Below are positions 24,525-32,940 of a DNA stretch of 47,791 nucleotides, one piece after another. The position numbers were made by a program, and so were the translations under genes. The stretch is from Actinomadura roseirufa. Its GTDB lineage: Bacteria; Actinomycetota; Actinomycetes; Streptosporangiales; Streptosporangiaceae. The notes below the pieces were generated by a model that was not told the DNA's origin, ran no database searches, and worked only from the letters and a program-made list of their open reading frames with translations. Position 1 is the stretch's first letter. Each line of letters starts with the position of its first letter. The stretch lies in assembly GCF_900659635.1 (NCBI RefSeq), contig NZ_CAACVB010000036.1:1-47791 (forward strand), written 5' to 3'.

Positions 24525-25879
24525 GGTCGCCGATGAAACGGCGTCGCTTTCCCTTGCTGGTCGCTGCGGCGGCAAGCGTTCTGTCGATCTCGTTGACCGC
24601 ATTCACGCCGAGCCCGGATGCGGACGGTTCACCGGCGGGATCATCCACCGAAGGGACGGAGTTCCGCCGCGACCCCAATGACCCTGCGGCGGTGAAGGGC
24701 TTTCTGGAACGGCAGCGTGCGGCGCCCAAACAGCACAAGTGCAACACGTCGCGCGCGGGGCACAGAAAAAGGGTCCGGCGCAACGGGCCGACGCGGTGGT
24801 GCATCGAGCGGATCGACCCGGCCAGGGCTCCCAAGGCGCCGGCGCGGTCGAAGATCAAGCGCAACGCCGCCGACCCGACCCCGCCCCAAGCCCTGTGCTC
24901 CAAGAAGCCGGGTCAGACCAACTACGACCGCTTCCACGCCTGTTACGAGGACACGGGGCGGATCCTCAACGAGGACACCGGCGCGGTCGCTGGCATCTTC
25001 CGCTGGGACGTGTGGGCGACACTGAGCGCGAAGAACCCCACCTGGCTGATGCAGGCCGGCGTGACCGTCACCAGCATGTCCGCTGAGCTGTTCGAGGCGG
25101 CACCGTGGTTCGTGGCCTCCCTGGATTGCCCGCAGAACCAATGCGAGAAGCCCACCCCCGTGAAGAAAAGAATCTTCCCGAACACCTACACCTACTACGA
25201 GCTGCCGACATCGATCCCTGGCGAGGGCAGCATCAGATACACCAACCCGACCATCATCCTGACCCTCAACACCGATCACGCATGGCCGGGCGACGGCGCC
25301 GCGCATCCGGTGGACGACCCGTTCAACGTCCGCTGCGACAAGGAGACCTACATCGGCGGTCACGGCTGCGTGTTCTACATGGGTAACGCGGCCGCCGCGA
25401 TCTTTTCCATCGACTACGCGAACGCGGACACGAAATATGGGGATTACCGGGAGGTGGTCAAGCACAACTTGTATGCCATTGAAGTGCGCGACAACCTCAA
25501 GCACTACGGCCACATCAACTACGGCAACCCGCTGCACCGGATCGACCCGAATAAGATCGATGCGAATCGCAGGAAGGTGTGCACCCCCGCCTTCCAGCAG
25601 AAGGCGTCCTCGCTCGGCCTGTCGTGCGACGAGTACCCCTACGCCTCCAGCGAGGAGGGGGGCACCACGAGCCTGCGTCGTTCGTGCGCCTTCCTGCCCG
25701 GGCCGCAGAACTCCGCACACGGCAACGCTCTGGAGAACGTCCTCTACAAGCCGAACCGGATCCTGCCGTCGCTTGACGAGGGCGGAAAGCACATCCAGGG
25801 CGATCCATACTGGGTGTGGGTGACCAACGCTCCACCCAAGGAGAAGATCCCGACGGTGAAGCAGTGCGACCTGTACTAG
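24521..25879 (+). CDS. Secreted NucA/NucB-like deoxyribonuclease
   Basis: A 452-residue protein with a signal peptide (MKRRRFPLLVAAAASVLSIS) and a basic N-terminal region to about residue 120. A middle domain of unknown type (about 130-330) has aromatic-rich beta segments. The C-terminal NucA/NucB-type domain holds the hallmark CDEYPYASSEEGG (about 363-375) followed by the HGN/LPSLDEGGKHIQGDPYWVWV end. In Bacillus this family cleaves extracellular DNA during competence (NucA) or biofilm dispersal (NucB). The large N-terminal extension is unlike the short Bacillus enzymes. The gene overlaps the I36 gene and is followed by a strong hairpin, so the two form one unit. Confidence 0.82.
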   Translation: MRSPMKRRRFPLLVAAAASVLSISLTAFTPSPDADGSPAGSSTEGTEFRRDPNDPAAVKGFLERQRAAPKQHKCNTSRAGHRKRVRRNGPTRWCIERIDPARAPKAPARSKIKRNAADPTPPQALCSKKPGQTNYDRFHACYEDTGRILNEDTGAVAGIFRWDVWATLSAKNPTWLMQAGVTVTSMSAELFEAAPWFVASLDCPQNQCEKPTPVKKRIFPNTYTYYELPTSIPGEGSIRYTNPTIILTLNTDHAWPGDGAAHPVDDPFNVRCDKETYIGGHGCVFYMGNAAAAIFSIDYANADTKYGDYREVVKHNLYAIEVRDNLKHYGHINYGNPLHRIDPNKIDANRRKVCTPAFQQKASSLGLSCDEYPYASSEEGGTTSLRRSCAFLPGPQNSAHGNALENVLYKPNRILPSLDEGGKHIQGDPYWVWVTNAPPKEKIPTVKQCDLY

Positions 25880-25898
25880 CCCACTAGGGATATCGACG

Positions 25899-25933
25899 CC
25901 AGGGTACCCGCTCCTTCGGAGTGGGTACCCTGG
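25899..25933 (+). terminator. Strong hairpin terminator after the nuclease gene
   Basis: Arms CCAGGGTACCC and GGGTACCCTGG form a perfect 11-bp stem, and the inner CTC/GAG with a TTCG-containing loop extends it. It lies 20 bases past the nuclease stop. There is no U-tract, as is common in GC-rich actinobacteria. It places the start of the next gene downstream, at 25969. Confidence 0.75.
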
Positions 25934-25968
25934 CCGCGTCTCGCACCCCCGACCCGCTGAGGATCACC

Positions 25969-26772
25969 ATGCTCCCCACACTCCCGCCCGTAGCGCTCAC
26001 TGGTGCGCAGGCCAACACCATCGCCCAGTCCATGGATTCCGGGATCTCCACCGAACCCCAGCGGGGCGACCCGCGTGGCATCGTGGCCGACTGCCTGGCC
26101 ATCCGGGAATCCATCGGCTGGCACGACGCGACCCTGCCACAGGTCCACATAACGCTCACCGCGAGGCAATGGGACGTCGTCGTCGCCGAACTCGACCGGA
26201 CTGCGCTCGCCCTCTCGGGTGACCCCGAAGAAGCCGAAGAAACCGACGCATGCCTGCGCACTCTCGATAGCATCTTTGACCAGATACAGCTACCGGCGCA
26301 CGATGCCGGACCACCACAGCACGCGGAACTTCATTTCGGCCTTGGCGGCGCCAGCGGCTACGTGCTGCGCCAACCCACATGGCGCGGGAAACACGTCGCC
26401 ATCGACACCATGCCGGCCCACGACGACCCCCGCACGACACAAATCGGCGGCACCTTCGACGGAGCGGCCCTCCTCATCATGACGCAGGCGCGAGAAGTCG
26501 ACCTCGACCTTCACATCCTTCCAACCGCGCCCGAACCGCCCACCGGTGGAACGGTCGCCGAAACCAGCCAGCAATGGCTCAGCCACCCCCACCCGGAACT
26601 CATGTGCGTAGTCCCCGGCGGATGGCACGAACAGGTGGCGACACTGACCAACCACTTCTGGCCGCACGTCATCTACCGGGTACGGCTCACCGTCACCACG
26701 AACGCCGCCATGGAGAACCACCTCGTACAGATCTGGCCTGAACACGTCACGACAGCGGAACGGAGCCAATGA
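25969..26772 (+). CDS. Hypothetical protein of the island
   Basis: A 267-residue soluble protein without signal peptide or membrane segment. I do not recognise a family. Visible features are an N-terminal QANTIAQSMDSGI helix, an acidic patch (GDPEEAEETDACL, about residues 84-96) and a central beta-rich part (AELHFGLGGASGYVLRQPTW). The C-terminal part has conserved-looking His/Trp positions (QQWLSHPHPELMCVVPGGWHE, LTNHFWPHVIYRVRL). The ATG at 25969 follows GAGGA at good spacing; an upstream in-frame GTG lies inside the terminator hairpin and is rejected. The 3' end overlaps the antiporter remnant. It may be cargo of the mobile island. Confidence 0.6.
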   Translation: MLPTLPPVALTGAQANTIAQSMDSGISTEPQRGDPRGIVADCLAIRESIGWHDATLPQVHITLTARQWDVVVAELDRTALALSGDPEEAEETDACLRTLDSIFDQIQLPAHDAGPPQHAELHFGLGGASGYVLRQPTWRGKHVAIDTMPAHDDPRTTQIGGTFDGAALLIMTQAREVDLDLHILPTAPEPPTGGTVAETSQQWLSHPHPELMCVVPGGWHEQVATLTNHFWPHVIYRVRLTVTTNAAMENHLVQIWPEHVTTAERSQ

Positions 26773-27003
26773 CCGGACGGCAACTCACCGCCGTCGAGCC
26801 GCCTGTAGCCCTCGTGCGCGTCCGGAGACACACCCGTAAGGGGCCCCGGAGACGGAAGCTGATTCTTGATCACGCCGCGGTGTCACTGGCGGCAGCCCTG
26901 TCGGTGCCGACATACACCGACGCGGGCGCCGCGTTCCTCGACCGCGAACTCATCGTGGTCGTCACCGCTGTGGTCATCGTCCTCACGCTGGTGGTGCAGG
27001 GAC
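26769..27003 (+). pseudogene. Na+/H+ antiporter (CPA1) C-terminal fragment, cut by IS3-family element
   Basis: The frame reads VSLAAALSVPTYTDAGAAFL and DRELIVVVTAVVIVLTLVVQG. This is a late transmembrane pair of CPA1 antiporters (usual form VVSLAAALALPLTTDSGAPFPxRDLIIFLTFxVILVTLVxQG). Everything before it is missing; the first 35 residues of the frame look unrelated. The match stops where the inverted repeat of the IS begins at about 27004. The frame continues to a stop at 27032 inside the element. Confidence 0.65.
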
Positions 27004-28327
27004 TGAGCTTCCCCCCGTTGCACGGACACTGATGTTGCCCCGGTTTCACGGACTTGGTGGTGAGGAGATCAGGTTCGGCGGGTGGGTGGTTTCGAACTGT
27101 ATCGGGCTCATGTAGTCCAGGGCGGAGTGGCGTCGGCGGCGGTTGTAGAACCCTTCGATGTATTCGAAGATCGCGTTGGCGAGTTCGACGCGGGTTCGCC
27201 GGCGTTGCCGGTCGAGCAGCTCGGTCTGCATGCGTGCCCAGAATGACTCGGCCACGGCGTTGTCGTAGGGGTCGCCGACGGTGCCCAGGGAGGGCGGCAG
27301 CCCGGCTCGGCGTGCGCGTTTGGTGAAGGTCCATGAGGTGAACTGGGTGCCGTGATCTGCGTGGATGACCCCGGTTGGGGATTTGTCCGGCGGTGCCGCG
27401 GGAGTCGATCGCCATGCCGAGCGCGGAGGTGGCCGGGTCGGCCCGTTGCCGCGAATCGATGGCCCGGCCGACCACACGGCGGGAGTAGGTGTCCAGGACC
27501 ACGCAGCAGTAGAGCTTGCCCTCGCGAGTGGGATGCTCGGTGATGTCGGTGACCCACAGCTGGTTCGGTCCGTCGCGGTGGAAGCCACGTTTCACCAGGT
27601 CGGTGACCGTCGCCGATGCGGGGACCCGCTTGGCTCTGCGCCGCAGCGGCAGCCCCGCCGGGCCGGCCCGCCGCATCAGCACCGCCACCGTCTTGCGGGA
27701 CACGATCACGCCTTGCCCCTGGACGAGCTCGGCGCCCACTCGGGGTGATCCGTAGGTCTGTCGCGATGCCTGATGGATGGCCGTGATCTGATCGGTCAGC
27801 CACGCCTGGCGGATGGCGCGGGCCGACGGAGGACGGATGCGGGCGTCGTAGAAGCCGGACCGGGACACTCCGAGGGTCAGACATGCCTGCTTGACCGGGA
27901 CGCCCTCAACGGCCGGCTCGGCCACCAGGGCGAAGCGGGCTTTGGGGGGCACCACCTGCTCGATCGCCGCGGCGGCCTTGCGCCAGATCTTGACCTCGTT
28001 CTCCAACTCGGCGATCCGCGCTCGAGCCTGAGACAAAGCAGCGGACTCGGCCTGTGCGGGGCTGAGCGGCTTCAAGCCACGCTCGATCAGGTCCCGCCGC
28101 TTCCAGCGGTGCAGGCAGGACTCCGCGATGCCCAGCGACGCGGCCACCTCCCGCACCGATCATCCCGACTCCAGCAGATCCAGCGCACGCCGACGAAACT
28201 CCGGCGGGTAAGGCTTGGGCACCAGAACGATCTCCTTCGCAAGATCGCCGAACCCTACCTCTCTCAACAACCGTGCCCGTCAATCGGGGGCAACATCAAG
28301 GTGTCCGTGCCGTGGGGGGAAGCTCAG
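27004..28327 (-). mobile_element. IS3-family insertion sequence, degenerate
   Basis: CTGAGCTTCCCCCC at 27004-27017 is exactly complemented at 28314-28327. Imperfect similarity extends about 50 bases inward on both sides (GCACGGACAC, TGATGTTGCCCC). The 1.3-kb element carries an IS3-type transposase on the minus strand with a premature stop and a frameshift. The left end lies in the antiporter fragment. Flanking target duplications are not obvious. Confidence 0.78.
27046..28222 (-). pseudogene. IS3-family transposase (orfA+orfB fused), stop codon plus frameshift
   Basis: Translation from the GTG at 28222 (AAGGAG upstream) gives VPKPYPPEFRRRALDLLESG, then an in-frame TGA at about 28160, then SVREVAASLGIAESCLHRWK (orfA helix-turn-helix) and ARIAELENEVKIWRKAAAAI (leucine-zipper region). 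OrfB continues in the same frame with QTYGSPRVGAEL and NQLWVTDITEHPTREGKLY (first catalytic Asp). At about 27395 the frame shifts to VIHADHGTQFTSW (second Asp) and YDNAVAESFWARMQTELL (Glu). Two independent lesions make it inactive. OrfA and orfB appear fused, whereas most IS3 elements join them by programmed frameshift. Confidence 0.8.
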
Positions 28328-28499
28328 ACCTGTCGACGGTGCGGTGCAGGGGCCAGACGGCGTCATGGCTGGCGGTCTTCAGGCGCATGATTCCGGGGGA
28401 CACGATCGGGGGCCGGTCGAAGGGGCTGCCGACACGGTGGCGACTACCGAGCGAACATGGAGCTAACGCGGGGACATATTGGACATGGATCTTGCTGTG
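28328..28499. other. Intergenic stretch between the IS3-family element and the tRNA
   Basis: About 170 bases. Frames are open here in several directions, but none has family character, a ribosome site or a proper start. I see no gene and no clear attachment repeat. Confidence 0.4.
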
Positions 28500-28519
28500 T
28501 AAGTGCGCGTTTGCGCAGG
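28500..28519 (+). repeat. Solo IS5-type terminal-repeat-like sequence beside the tRNA
   Basis: TAAGTGCGCGTTTGCGCAGG agrees with the left end of the IS5-family element at 22655-22674 (TAAGTGCGTGTTTGAGAAGG) at 17 of 20 positions. No second end or transposase follows, as the tRNA begins 10 bases on. The same bases can fold as TGCGC-AAAC-GCGCA on the tRNA strand, so a weak tRNA terminator is the alternative reading. Confidence 0.4.
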
Positions 28520-28529
28520 TCAGGTGGGG

Positions 28530-28603
28530 CGCGCCCGGCAGGATTCGAACCCGCGACCGTCGGTTTAGAAGACCGATGCTCTGTCCAGCTGAGCTACGGG
28601 CGC
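28530..28603 (-). tRNA. tRNA-Arg (anticodon TCT)
   Basis: The reverse strand folds into a complete cloverleaf: acceptor GCGCCCG/CGGGCGC, D-stem GCTC/GAGC, anticodon stem TCGGT/ACCGA with loop CTTCTAA (anticodon TCT), and T-arm GCGGG-TTCGAAT-CCTGC. The discriminator is G at 28530. CCA is not encoded (CCC follows). The 3' end faces the mobile island, the usual orientation for an integration site. Confidence 0.95.
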
Positions 28604-28730
28604 TCGGCGGCCCGGCGGGGCGCCGGGACACAGTGTAAGGGGGAGGCCCGCCAGGCTCCACATCTAATCGGCGGCTCGTGAGCGCGGTGGTGGCCAGGGG
28701 GTCATATCTTGGTGTGCTGTGGTGGTGAAC

Positions 28731-29510
28731 ATGGAGGTGCCGCTCTCCGGCGGGGACGTGACGGAGGGCGTGGTGCGGGTCGGGGACACGGTGCGCAGGC
28801 CGGTGGGGGCGCACAGCCCGGCGGTGCACGGGCTTCTCCGGCATCTGGAGCGGGTCGGGTTCGACGGGGCGCCGCGGGTGCTCGGGGTGGACGGGCGGGG
28901 GCGGGAGATCCTCAGCTGGGTGCCGGGGCAGACCGCGCACCGGCCGCTGCCGGGGTACGCGGTGACGGAGGAGGCGCTCGCGGGCGTCGCGCGGCTGCTG
29001 CGGCGCTACCACGAGGCGGTGGAGTCGTTCGGGGTTCCGGCGGACGAGCCGTGGGACCGGGAGGCGTCGAACCTGGACGGGGCGCCGGAGATCATCGGGC
29101 ATTGTGACGTGACGCCGGAGAACGTGGTGTTCCGGGACGGCGTGGTGGTGGCCCTGATCGACTTCGATCTGGCGCGGCCGACGACGCGGTTGTACGACGT
29201 GGTGACGGCGTTGCGGCACTGGGGGCCGATCGCCGACCCCGCCGACCGGGACGCGCTGCTGTACCGGGCGGACGTGGGGCGGCGGCTGCGGGTCTTCTGT
29301 GACGCGTACGGGCTGGATCGTGACATGCGCCGGGAGGTGCTGCCGGGGGCGCGGCTGCGGTTCGAGCGGTCGTATCGGGCGATGGAGGCGCGGGCCGGGC
29401 GCGGGGGCGGCTGGGCGCGGATCTGGCATGGTGGTGCCGGGCCGCGGATCCTGCGGGCCCAGGACTGGCTGGAGCGGAACTGGGATGAACTCGATGCGCG
29501 TCTCTCCTGA
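28731..29510 (+). CDS. APH-like phosphotransferase
   Basis: A 259-residue kinase-fold protein of the aminoglycoside/choline-kinase (APH) superfamily. It has a reduced N-lobe (VVRVGDTVRRPVGAHSPAVH), catalytic loop IGHCDVTPENVVFRDG (HxDxxxxN) and the metal-binding ALIDFDLARP (about residues 128-158). This pattern occurs in actinobacterial small-molecule kinases. The substrate is unknown; nothing shows that it confers resistance. The ATG at 28731 and a GTG at 28719 are both possible because neither has a strong ribosome site. The 3' end overlaps cobD by 26 bases, so it may be cotranscribed with cobalamin genes. Confidence 0.75.
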   Translation: MEVPLSGGDVTEGVVRVGDTVRRPVGAHSPAVHGLLRHLERVGFDGAPRVLGVDGRGREILSWVPGQTAHRPLPGYAVTEEALAGVARLLRRYHEAVESFGVPADEPWDREASNLDGAPEIIGHCDVTPENVVFRDGVVVALIDFDLARPTTRLYDVVTALRHWGPIADPADRDALLYRADVGRRLRVFCDAYGLDRDMRREVLPGARLRFERSYRAMEARAGRGGGWARIWHGGAGPRILRAQDWLERNWDELDARLS

Positions 29511-30429
29511 GGGACTGATCCTCGGGGTGGTGCTCGACGCGCTGCTGGGCGATCCGAGGCGCGGGCATCCGGTGGCCGGATTCGGTCGAGCGGCCATGTG
29601 GCTAGAAAAGCGGACATACGGGGATTCGCGGGCACGCGGGGCCCTGTTCGCCGGTGTCCTGGTGGGGGGCGCCGGGGCTCTTGGTCTCGCCTTGGGGTCG
29701 CTCGGGCGGGGACGGGTGTCACGTGCTTTGGTGACCGCCGGGGCTACGTGGGCCGTCCTGGGTGGGACGTCCTTGGGGCGTGAGGGGCAGTTCATGGCGC
29801 GGGCCCTGGAGAGTGGAGACCTGGAGGGGGCGCGCGGGAGGTTGTCTCACCTGTGCGCCCGGGACCCTCGGGGCCTTGGGGCGGACGAGCTTGCTCGGGC
29901 GACGGTGGAGTCGCTGGCGGAGAACACGTCGGACGCGGCGATCGCTCCGCTGGTGTGGGGCGCCGTGGCGGGGGTACCGGGGTTGTTCGTCTACCGGGCC
30001 GTGAACACGCTCGACGCGATGGTGGGGTACCGGAGTGCGCGGTATGTCCGGTTCGGTTGGGCCGCGGCGCGGCTGGACGACGCGGCGAACTGGGTTCCGG
30101 CGCGGGTGACGGGCCTGCTGACGGTGCTGTGCTCGGGGAGCGGGGAGTCCTGGCGGGTGCTGCGCCGGGACGGCGGGAAGCATCCGAGCCCCAACGCCGG
30201 GCGGTGCGAGGCGGCGTTCGCGGGCGCGCTCGGGGTCAGGCTGGGTGGGACGAACTCCTACGGCGGGCTGGTCGAGCGGCGTCCGGAGATGGGGGACGGG
30301 CGGGCGCCGCGGGTCGGGGACGTGCGGCGGGCGGTGCGGCTGTCGGCGCGGGTGACGTTCGCGGCGGCGGTCCTGGCGGCGGGCACGGCGGCCGTCGCGG
30401 CGGCGGCCGCGGCGCGGGGGCGGCGATGA
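29485..30429 (+). CDS. cobD: Adenosylcobinamide-phosphate synthase CobD/CbiB
   Basis: A 314-residue membrane enzyme that attaches the aminopropanol phosphate arm to adenosylcobyric acid. Family motifs are [18 protein letters not shown] (about residues 18-35), [20 protein letters not shown] (about 136-155), [13 protein letters not shown] (about 172-184) and [21 protein letters not shown] (about 232-252). The start ATG at 29485 has GGAGCGG at good spacing and lies inside the upstream kinase gene. The stop overlaps cobQ (ATGA). Together they form a late cobalamin-assembly pair. No cobalamin riboswitch is visible upstream. Confidence 0.93.
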   Translation: MNSMRVSPEGLILGVVLDALLGDPRRGHPVAGFGRAAMWLEKRTYGDSRARGALFAGVLVGGAGALGLALGSLGRGRVSRALVTAGATWAVLGGTSLGREGQFMARALESGDLEGARGRLSHLCARDPRGLGADELARATVESLAENTSDAAIAPLVWGAVAGVPGLFVYRAVNTLDAMVGYRSARYVRFGWAAARLDDAANWVPARVTGLLTVLCSGSGESWRVLRRDGGKHPSPNAGRCEAAFAGALGVRLGGTNSYGGLVERRPEMGDGRAPRVGDVRRAVRLSARVTFAAAVLAAGTAAVAAAAAARGRR

Positions 30430-31958
30430 GCGGGGCGCTGCTGGTCGCGGGGACGACGTCGGACGCGGGCAAGAGCGTGGTGACCGCGGGGCTGTGCCGG
30501 TGGCTCGCCCGGCAGGGGGTGCGGGTCGCGCCGTTCAAGGCGCAGAACATGTCGCTGAACTCGATGGTGACCGAGGACGGCGCGGAGATCGGGCGGGCGC
30601 AGTACATGCAGGCCCAGGCGGCGGGGGTGGTGCCGCGGGCGGCGATGAACCCGGTGCTGCTCAAGCCCGGGAGCGACCGGCGCAGCCAGGTCGTGGTGCT
30701 GGGGCGTCCGGTGGCGGAGGTCGACGCGCTGGAGTACGGGGCGCACAAGGAGCGGCTGCGGGAGGTCGTGCGGGAGAGCCTGGCCGGGCTCCGGTCCGAG
30801 TTCGACGTGGTGGTCTGCGAGGGGGCGGGCAGCCCGGCGGAGATCAATCTGCGGGCCGGGGACATCGTGAACATGGGTCTGGCGCGGGCGGCTGACCTGC
30901 CCGTGGTGGTGGTCGGGGACATCGACCGCGGTGGCGTCTTCGCCTCGCTCTACGGGACGGTCGCGCTGCTGGAGCCGGGGGACCAGGCGCTGATCGCCGG
31001 GTTCGTGATCAACAAGTTCCGCGGCGCGGTGGAGTTGCTGGAACCGGGCCTTCGGCAGTTGAGGGCGCTCACCGGGCGGCCCACGCTGGGGGTGCTGCCC
31101 TGGAAGCCGGGGCTGTACCTGGATTCGGAGGACTCGCTCGCGCTGGACGCGCCGCGTCCGGACGCGGGGGCCGCCTACGGGCGGGAGACGCTTCGGGTCG
31201 CGGTCGTGCGGTTCCCGCGCATGTCCAACTTCACCGATTTGGACGCGCTGGCCTGTGAGCCGGGCGTCGCCGTCCGGTACGCGGCGAGCGCGGGGGATCT
31301 GGCGGAGGCCGATCTGGTGGTGCTGCCCGGGTCGCGGGCGACCGTGAGCGACCTGGCCTGGCTGCGGGAGCGCGGGATGGACGCGGAGGTGCTGCGGCGG
31401 GCGCGGGAGGGCCGTCCTGTGCTCGGGATCTGCGGCGGGTACCAGATGCTCGCCCAGGAGATCGTGGACGAGGTGGAGTCCGGCGCCGGGCGGGTCGGCG
31501 GCCTGGGGCTGCTGCCCACGCGGGTCGTGTTCGCAAAGGGGAAGACGCTGGGGCGGCCTGAGGGGCGCGCCTACGGTGAGGACGTGCGCGCCTACGAGAT
31601 CCATCACGGCGTCGTGACCGTCGAGGGCGGGGACCCGTTCCTCGACGGGTGCCGGGAAGGGGCGGTGTGGGGGACGACCTGGCACGGCGCCCTGGAGAAC
31701 GACGGGTTCCGGCGGGCGTTCCTCCGGGACGTCGCGCGGGTGGCCGGGCGGGACTTCACGCCCGCGCCCGACGTGTCGTTCGCGGCGCTGCGCGAGGCCA
31801 CGCTGGACGCGCTCGGCGACCTCGTGGAGGAGCACCTGGACACCGGCGCCGTGTGGCGGCTGATCGAGCAGGGGGCACCGGACGGGCTGCCGGTCGTCCC
31901 GCCGGGAGGTCCGCGCGCCGTCGCGGACGACCCGGTGATGCCGCTCACCGCTACTTGA
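30426..31958 (+). CDS. cobQ: Cobyric acid synthase CobQ/CbiP
   Basis: A 510-residue glutamine-dependent amidotransferase that amidates four side chains of adenosylcobyrinic acid a,c-diamide. The N-terminal dethiobiotin-synthetase-like P-loop domain starts [20 protein letters not shown] and continues with [17 protein letters not shown]. The C-terminal GATase domain has Cys in [15 protein letters not shown] (about residue 336) and His in the AYEIHHG region. All key residues are intact. ATGA overlap with cobD. The 3' end overlaps the convergent substrate-binding-protein gene by 8 bases, so the two operons meet tail to tail with no room for a separate terminator. Confidence 0.95.
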   Translation: MSGALLVAGTTSDAGKSVVTAGLCRWLARQGVRVAPFKAQNMSLNSMVTEDGAEIGRAQYMQAQAAGVVPRAAMNPVLLKPGSDRRSQVVVLGRPVAEVDALEYGAHKERLREVVRESLAGLRSEFDVVVCEGAGSPAEINLRAGDIVNMGLARAADLPVVVVGDIDRGGVFASLYGTVALLEPGDQALIAGFVINKFRGAVELLEPGLRQLRALTGRPTLGVLPWKPGLYLDSEDSLALDAPRPDAGAAYGRETLRVAVVRFPRMSNFTDLDALACEPGVAVRYAASAGDLAEADLVVLPGSRATVSDLAWLRERGMDAEVLRRAREGRPVLGICGGYQMLAQEIVDEVESGAGRVGGLGLLPTRVVFAKGKTLGRPEGRAYGEDVRAYEIHHGVVTVEGGDPFLDGCREGAVWGTTWHGALENDGFRRAFLRDVARVAGRDFTPAPDVSFAALREATLDALGDLVEEHLDTGAVWRLIEQGAPDGLPVVPPGGPRAVADDPVMPLTAT

Positions 31959-32940
31959 CGAGGCCCTGGGAGCGCAGCCAGTCGCGGGCCACGAGGGCGG
32001 GGTCGCCGCCCTTCACGTCGACCTTGGCGTTCAGCTCGCGCATGACGTTGGTGGTCAGTCGCGGGCTGATCTCGGCGAACAGGGCGGTCAGCTCGGGGTG
32101 CCTGCGCAGGACCGGCTCCCGGACGGTGATCGCGGGGTTGTAGTTGGGGAAGAAGGTCCGGCCGTCCGACAGCGGGCGCAGGTCGAGTGCCTGGAGGCGC
32201 CCGTCGGTGGTGGTGACCTCGCCGAACGTGCACCGGCCCTTGCCGAGCGCCTGGTAGATGACGCCCTCGGACATCTGCCGGACGTTCCCGGCGGGCACGG
32301 TCGAGCCGTAGGAGAGGCCGTAGGCCCGCAGCATGCCCCGGAACCCGTCGTTGCGCGCGAAGAACTCGGGCGCGACGCAGAACGTCCGCTGCCCGGACGG
32401 GAGTTTCGCGATGTCGGCGAGGTCGCGGAGCCCGTACCGCCGTTGCGCGGCCGCCGTCACGGCCAGCGCGTAGGTGTTGTTGAACGGCGCGGGCGGCGCG
32501 AGCCACACGATGTGGTTCTCACGCAGGTCCAGGTCGCGGACGGCGTCGAACTGGGCGCGCGGGTCGGCGATCGGGTCCGTGCGGCCCAGATAGGTGATCC
32601 AGCCGGTGCCGGTGTACTCCCAGCCGAGGTCGTTGTCGCCGCCGGTGATGGACTTGCGGAAGGTGACGCTGCCCTGCGCGTTGGTGTGGTCGGCGACCTT
32701 CGCGCCCGCGGCCGTGAGCGCCAGCACCGCGATCTTGCCGAGGATCAGCTGCTCGGTGAACTCCTTGGAGGTCACCCGGATCTTCGTGCCCTTCAGGCCG
32801 GGGACGGGCCGGATGCCGGCGGGCTCGACCCTGGGGATGAACGCCGAGGCGGGCTTCAGTCCGCAGCCGCTTGCGAGCGGCAGGAGGCACAGGAGCACGG
32901 GGCACAGCAGCAGGGCGAGCGCCCGGCGGGGGGCGGCCAT
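31951..32940 (-). CDS. OpuC/ProX-type osmolyte substrate-binding lipoprotein
   Basis: A 329-residue lipoprotein (signal [20 protein letters not shown], lipobox ASGC) with an OpuAC-type binding domain: [38 protein letters not shown] and [11 protein letters not shown] supply the aromatic and backbone contacts seen in glycine-betaine/choline binders. The ATG is part of TGATG with the permease stop. It is the last gene of a four-gene minus-strand operon (permease, ATPase, permease, binding protein). The likely substrate is betaine, choline or another quaternary amine. Ergothioneine transporters share this architecture and remain an alternative. Confidence 0.88.
   Translation of the reverse strand: MAAPRRALALLLCPVLLCLLPLASGCGLKPASAFIPRVEPAGIRPVPGLKGTKIRVTSKEFTEQLILGKIAVLALTAAGAKVADHTNAQGSVTFRKSITGGDNDLGWEYTGTGWITYLGRTDPIADPRAQFDAVRDLDLRENHIVWLAPPAPFNNTYALAVTAAAQRRYGLRDLADIAKLPSGQRTFCVAPEFFARNDGFRGMLRAYGLSYGSTVPAGNVRQMSEGVIYQALGKGRCTFGEVTTTDGRLQALDLRPLSDGRTFFPNYNPAITVREPVLRRHPELTALFAEISPRLTTNVMRELNAKVDVKGGDPALVARDWLRSQGLVK

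Noticed and set aside
29300..29484. Cobalamin riboswitch before cobD
   Set aside because: The region is inside the kinase coding sequence, and no B12-box-like conserved element is visible there or before 28731.
28731..29510. Aminoglycoside resistance gene
   Set aside because: Only the general APH fold is visible. The N-lobe is short and the context is cobalamin synthesis, so a resistance call is not supported.
28296..29795. A 499-codon minus-strand frame across the tRNA and the APH/cobD start
   Set aside because: It reads through a tRNA and antisense to genes with clear motifs. The translation is Pro/Arg-rich with no family likeness.
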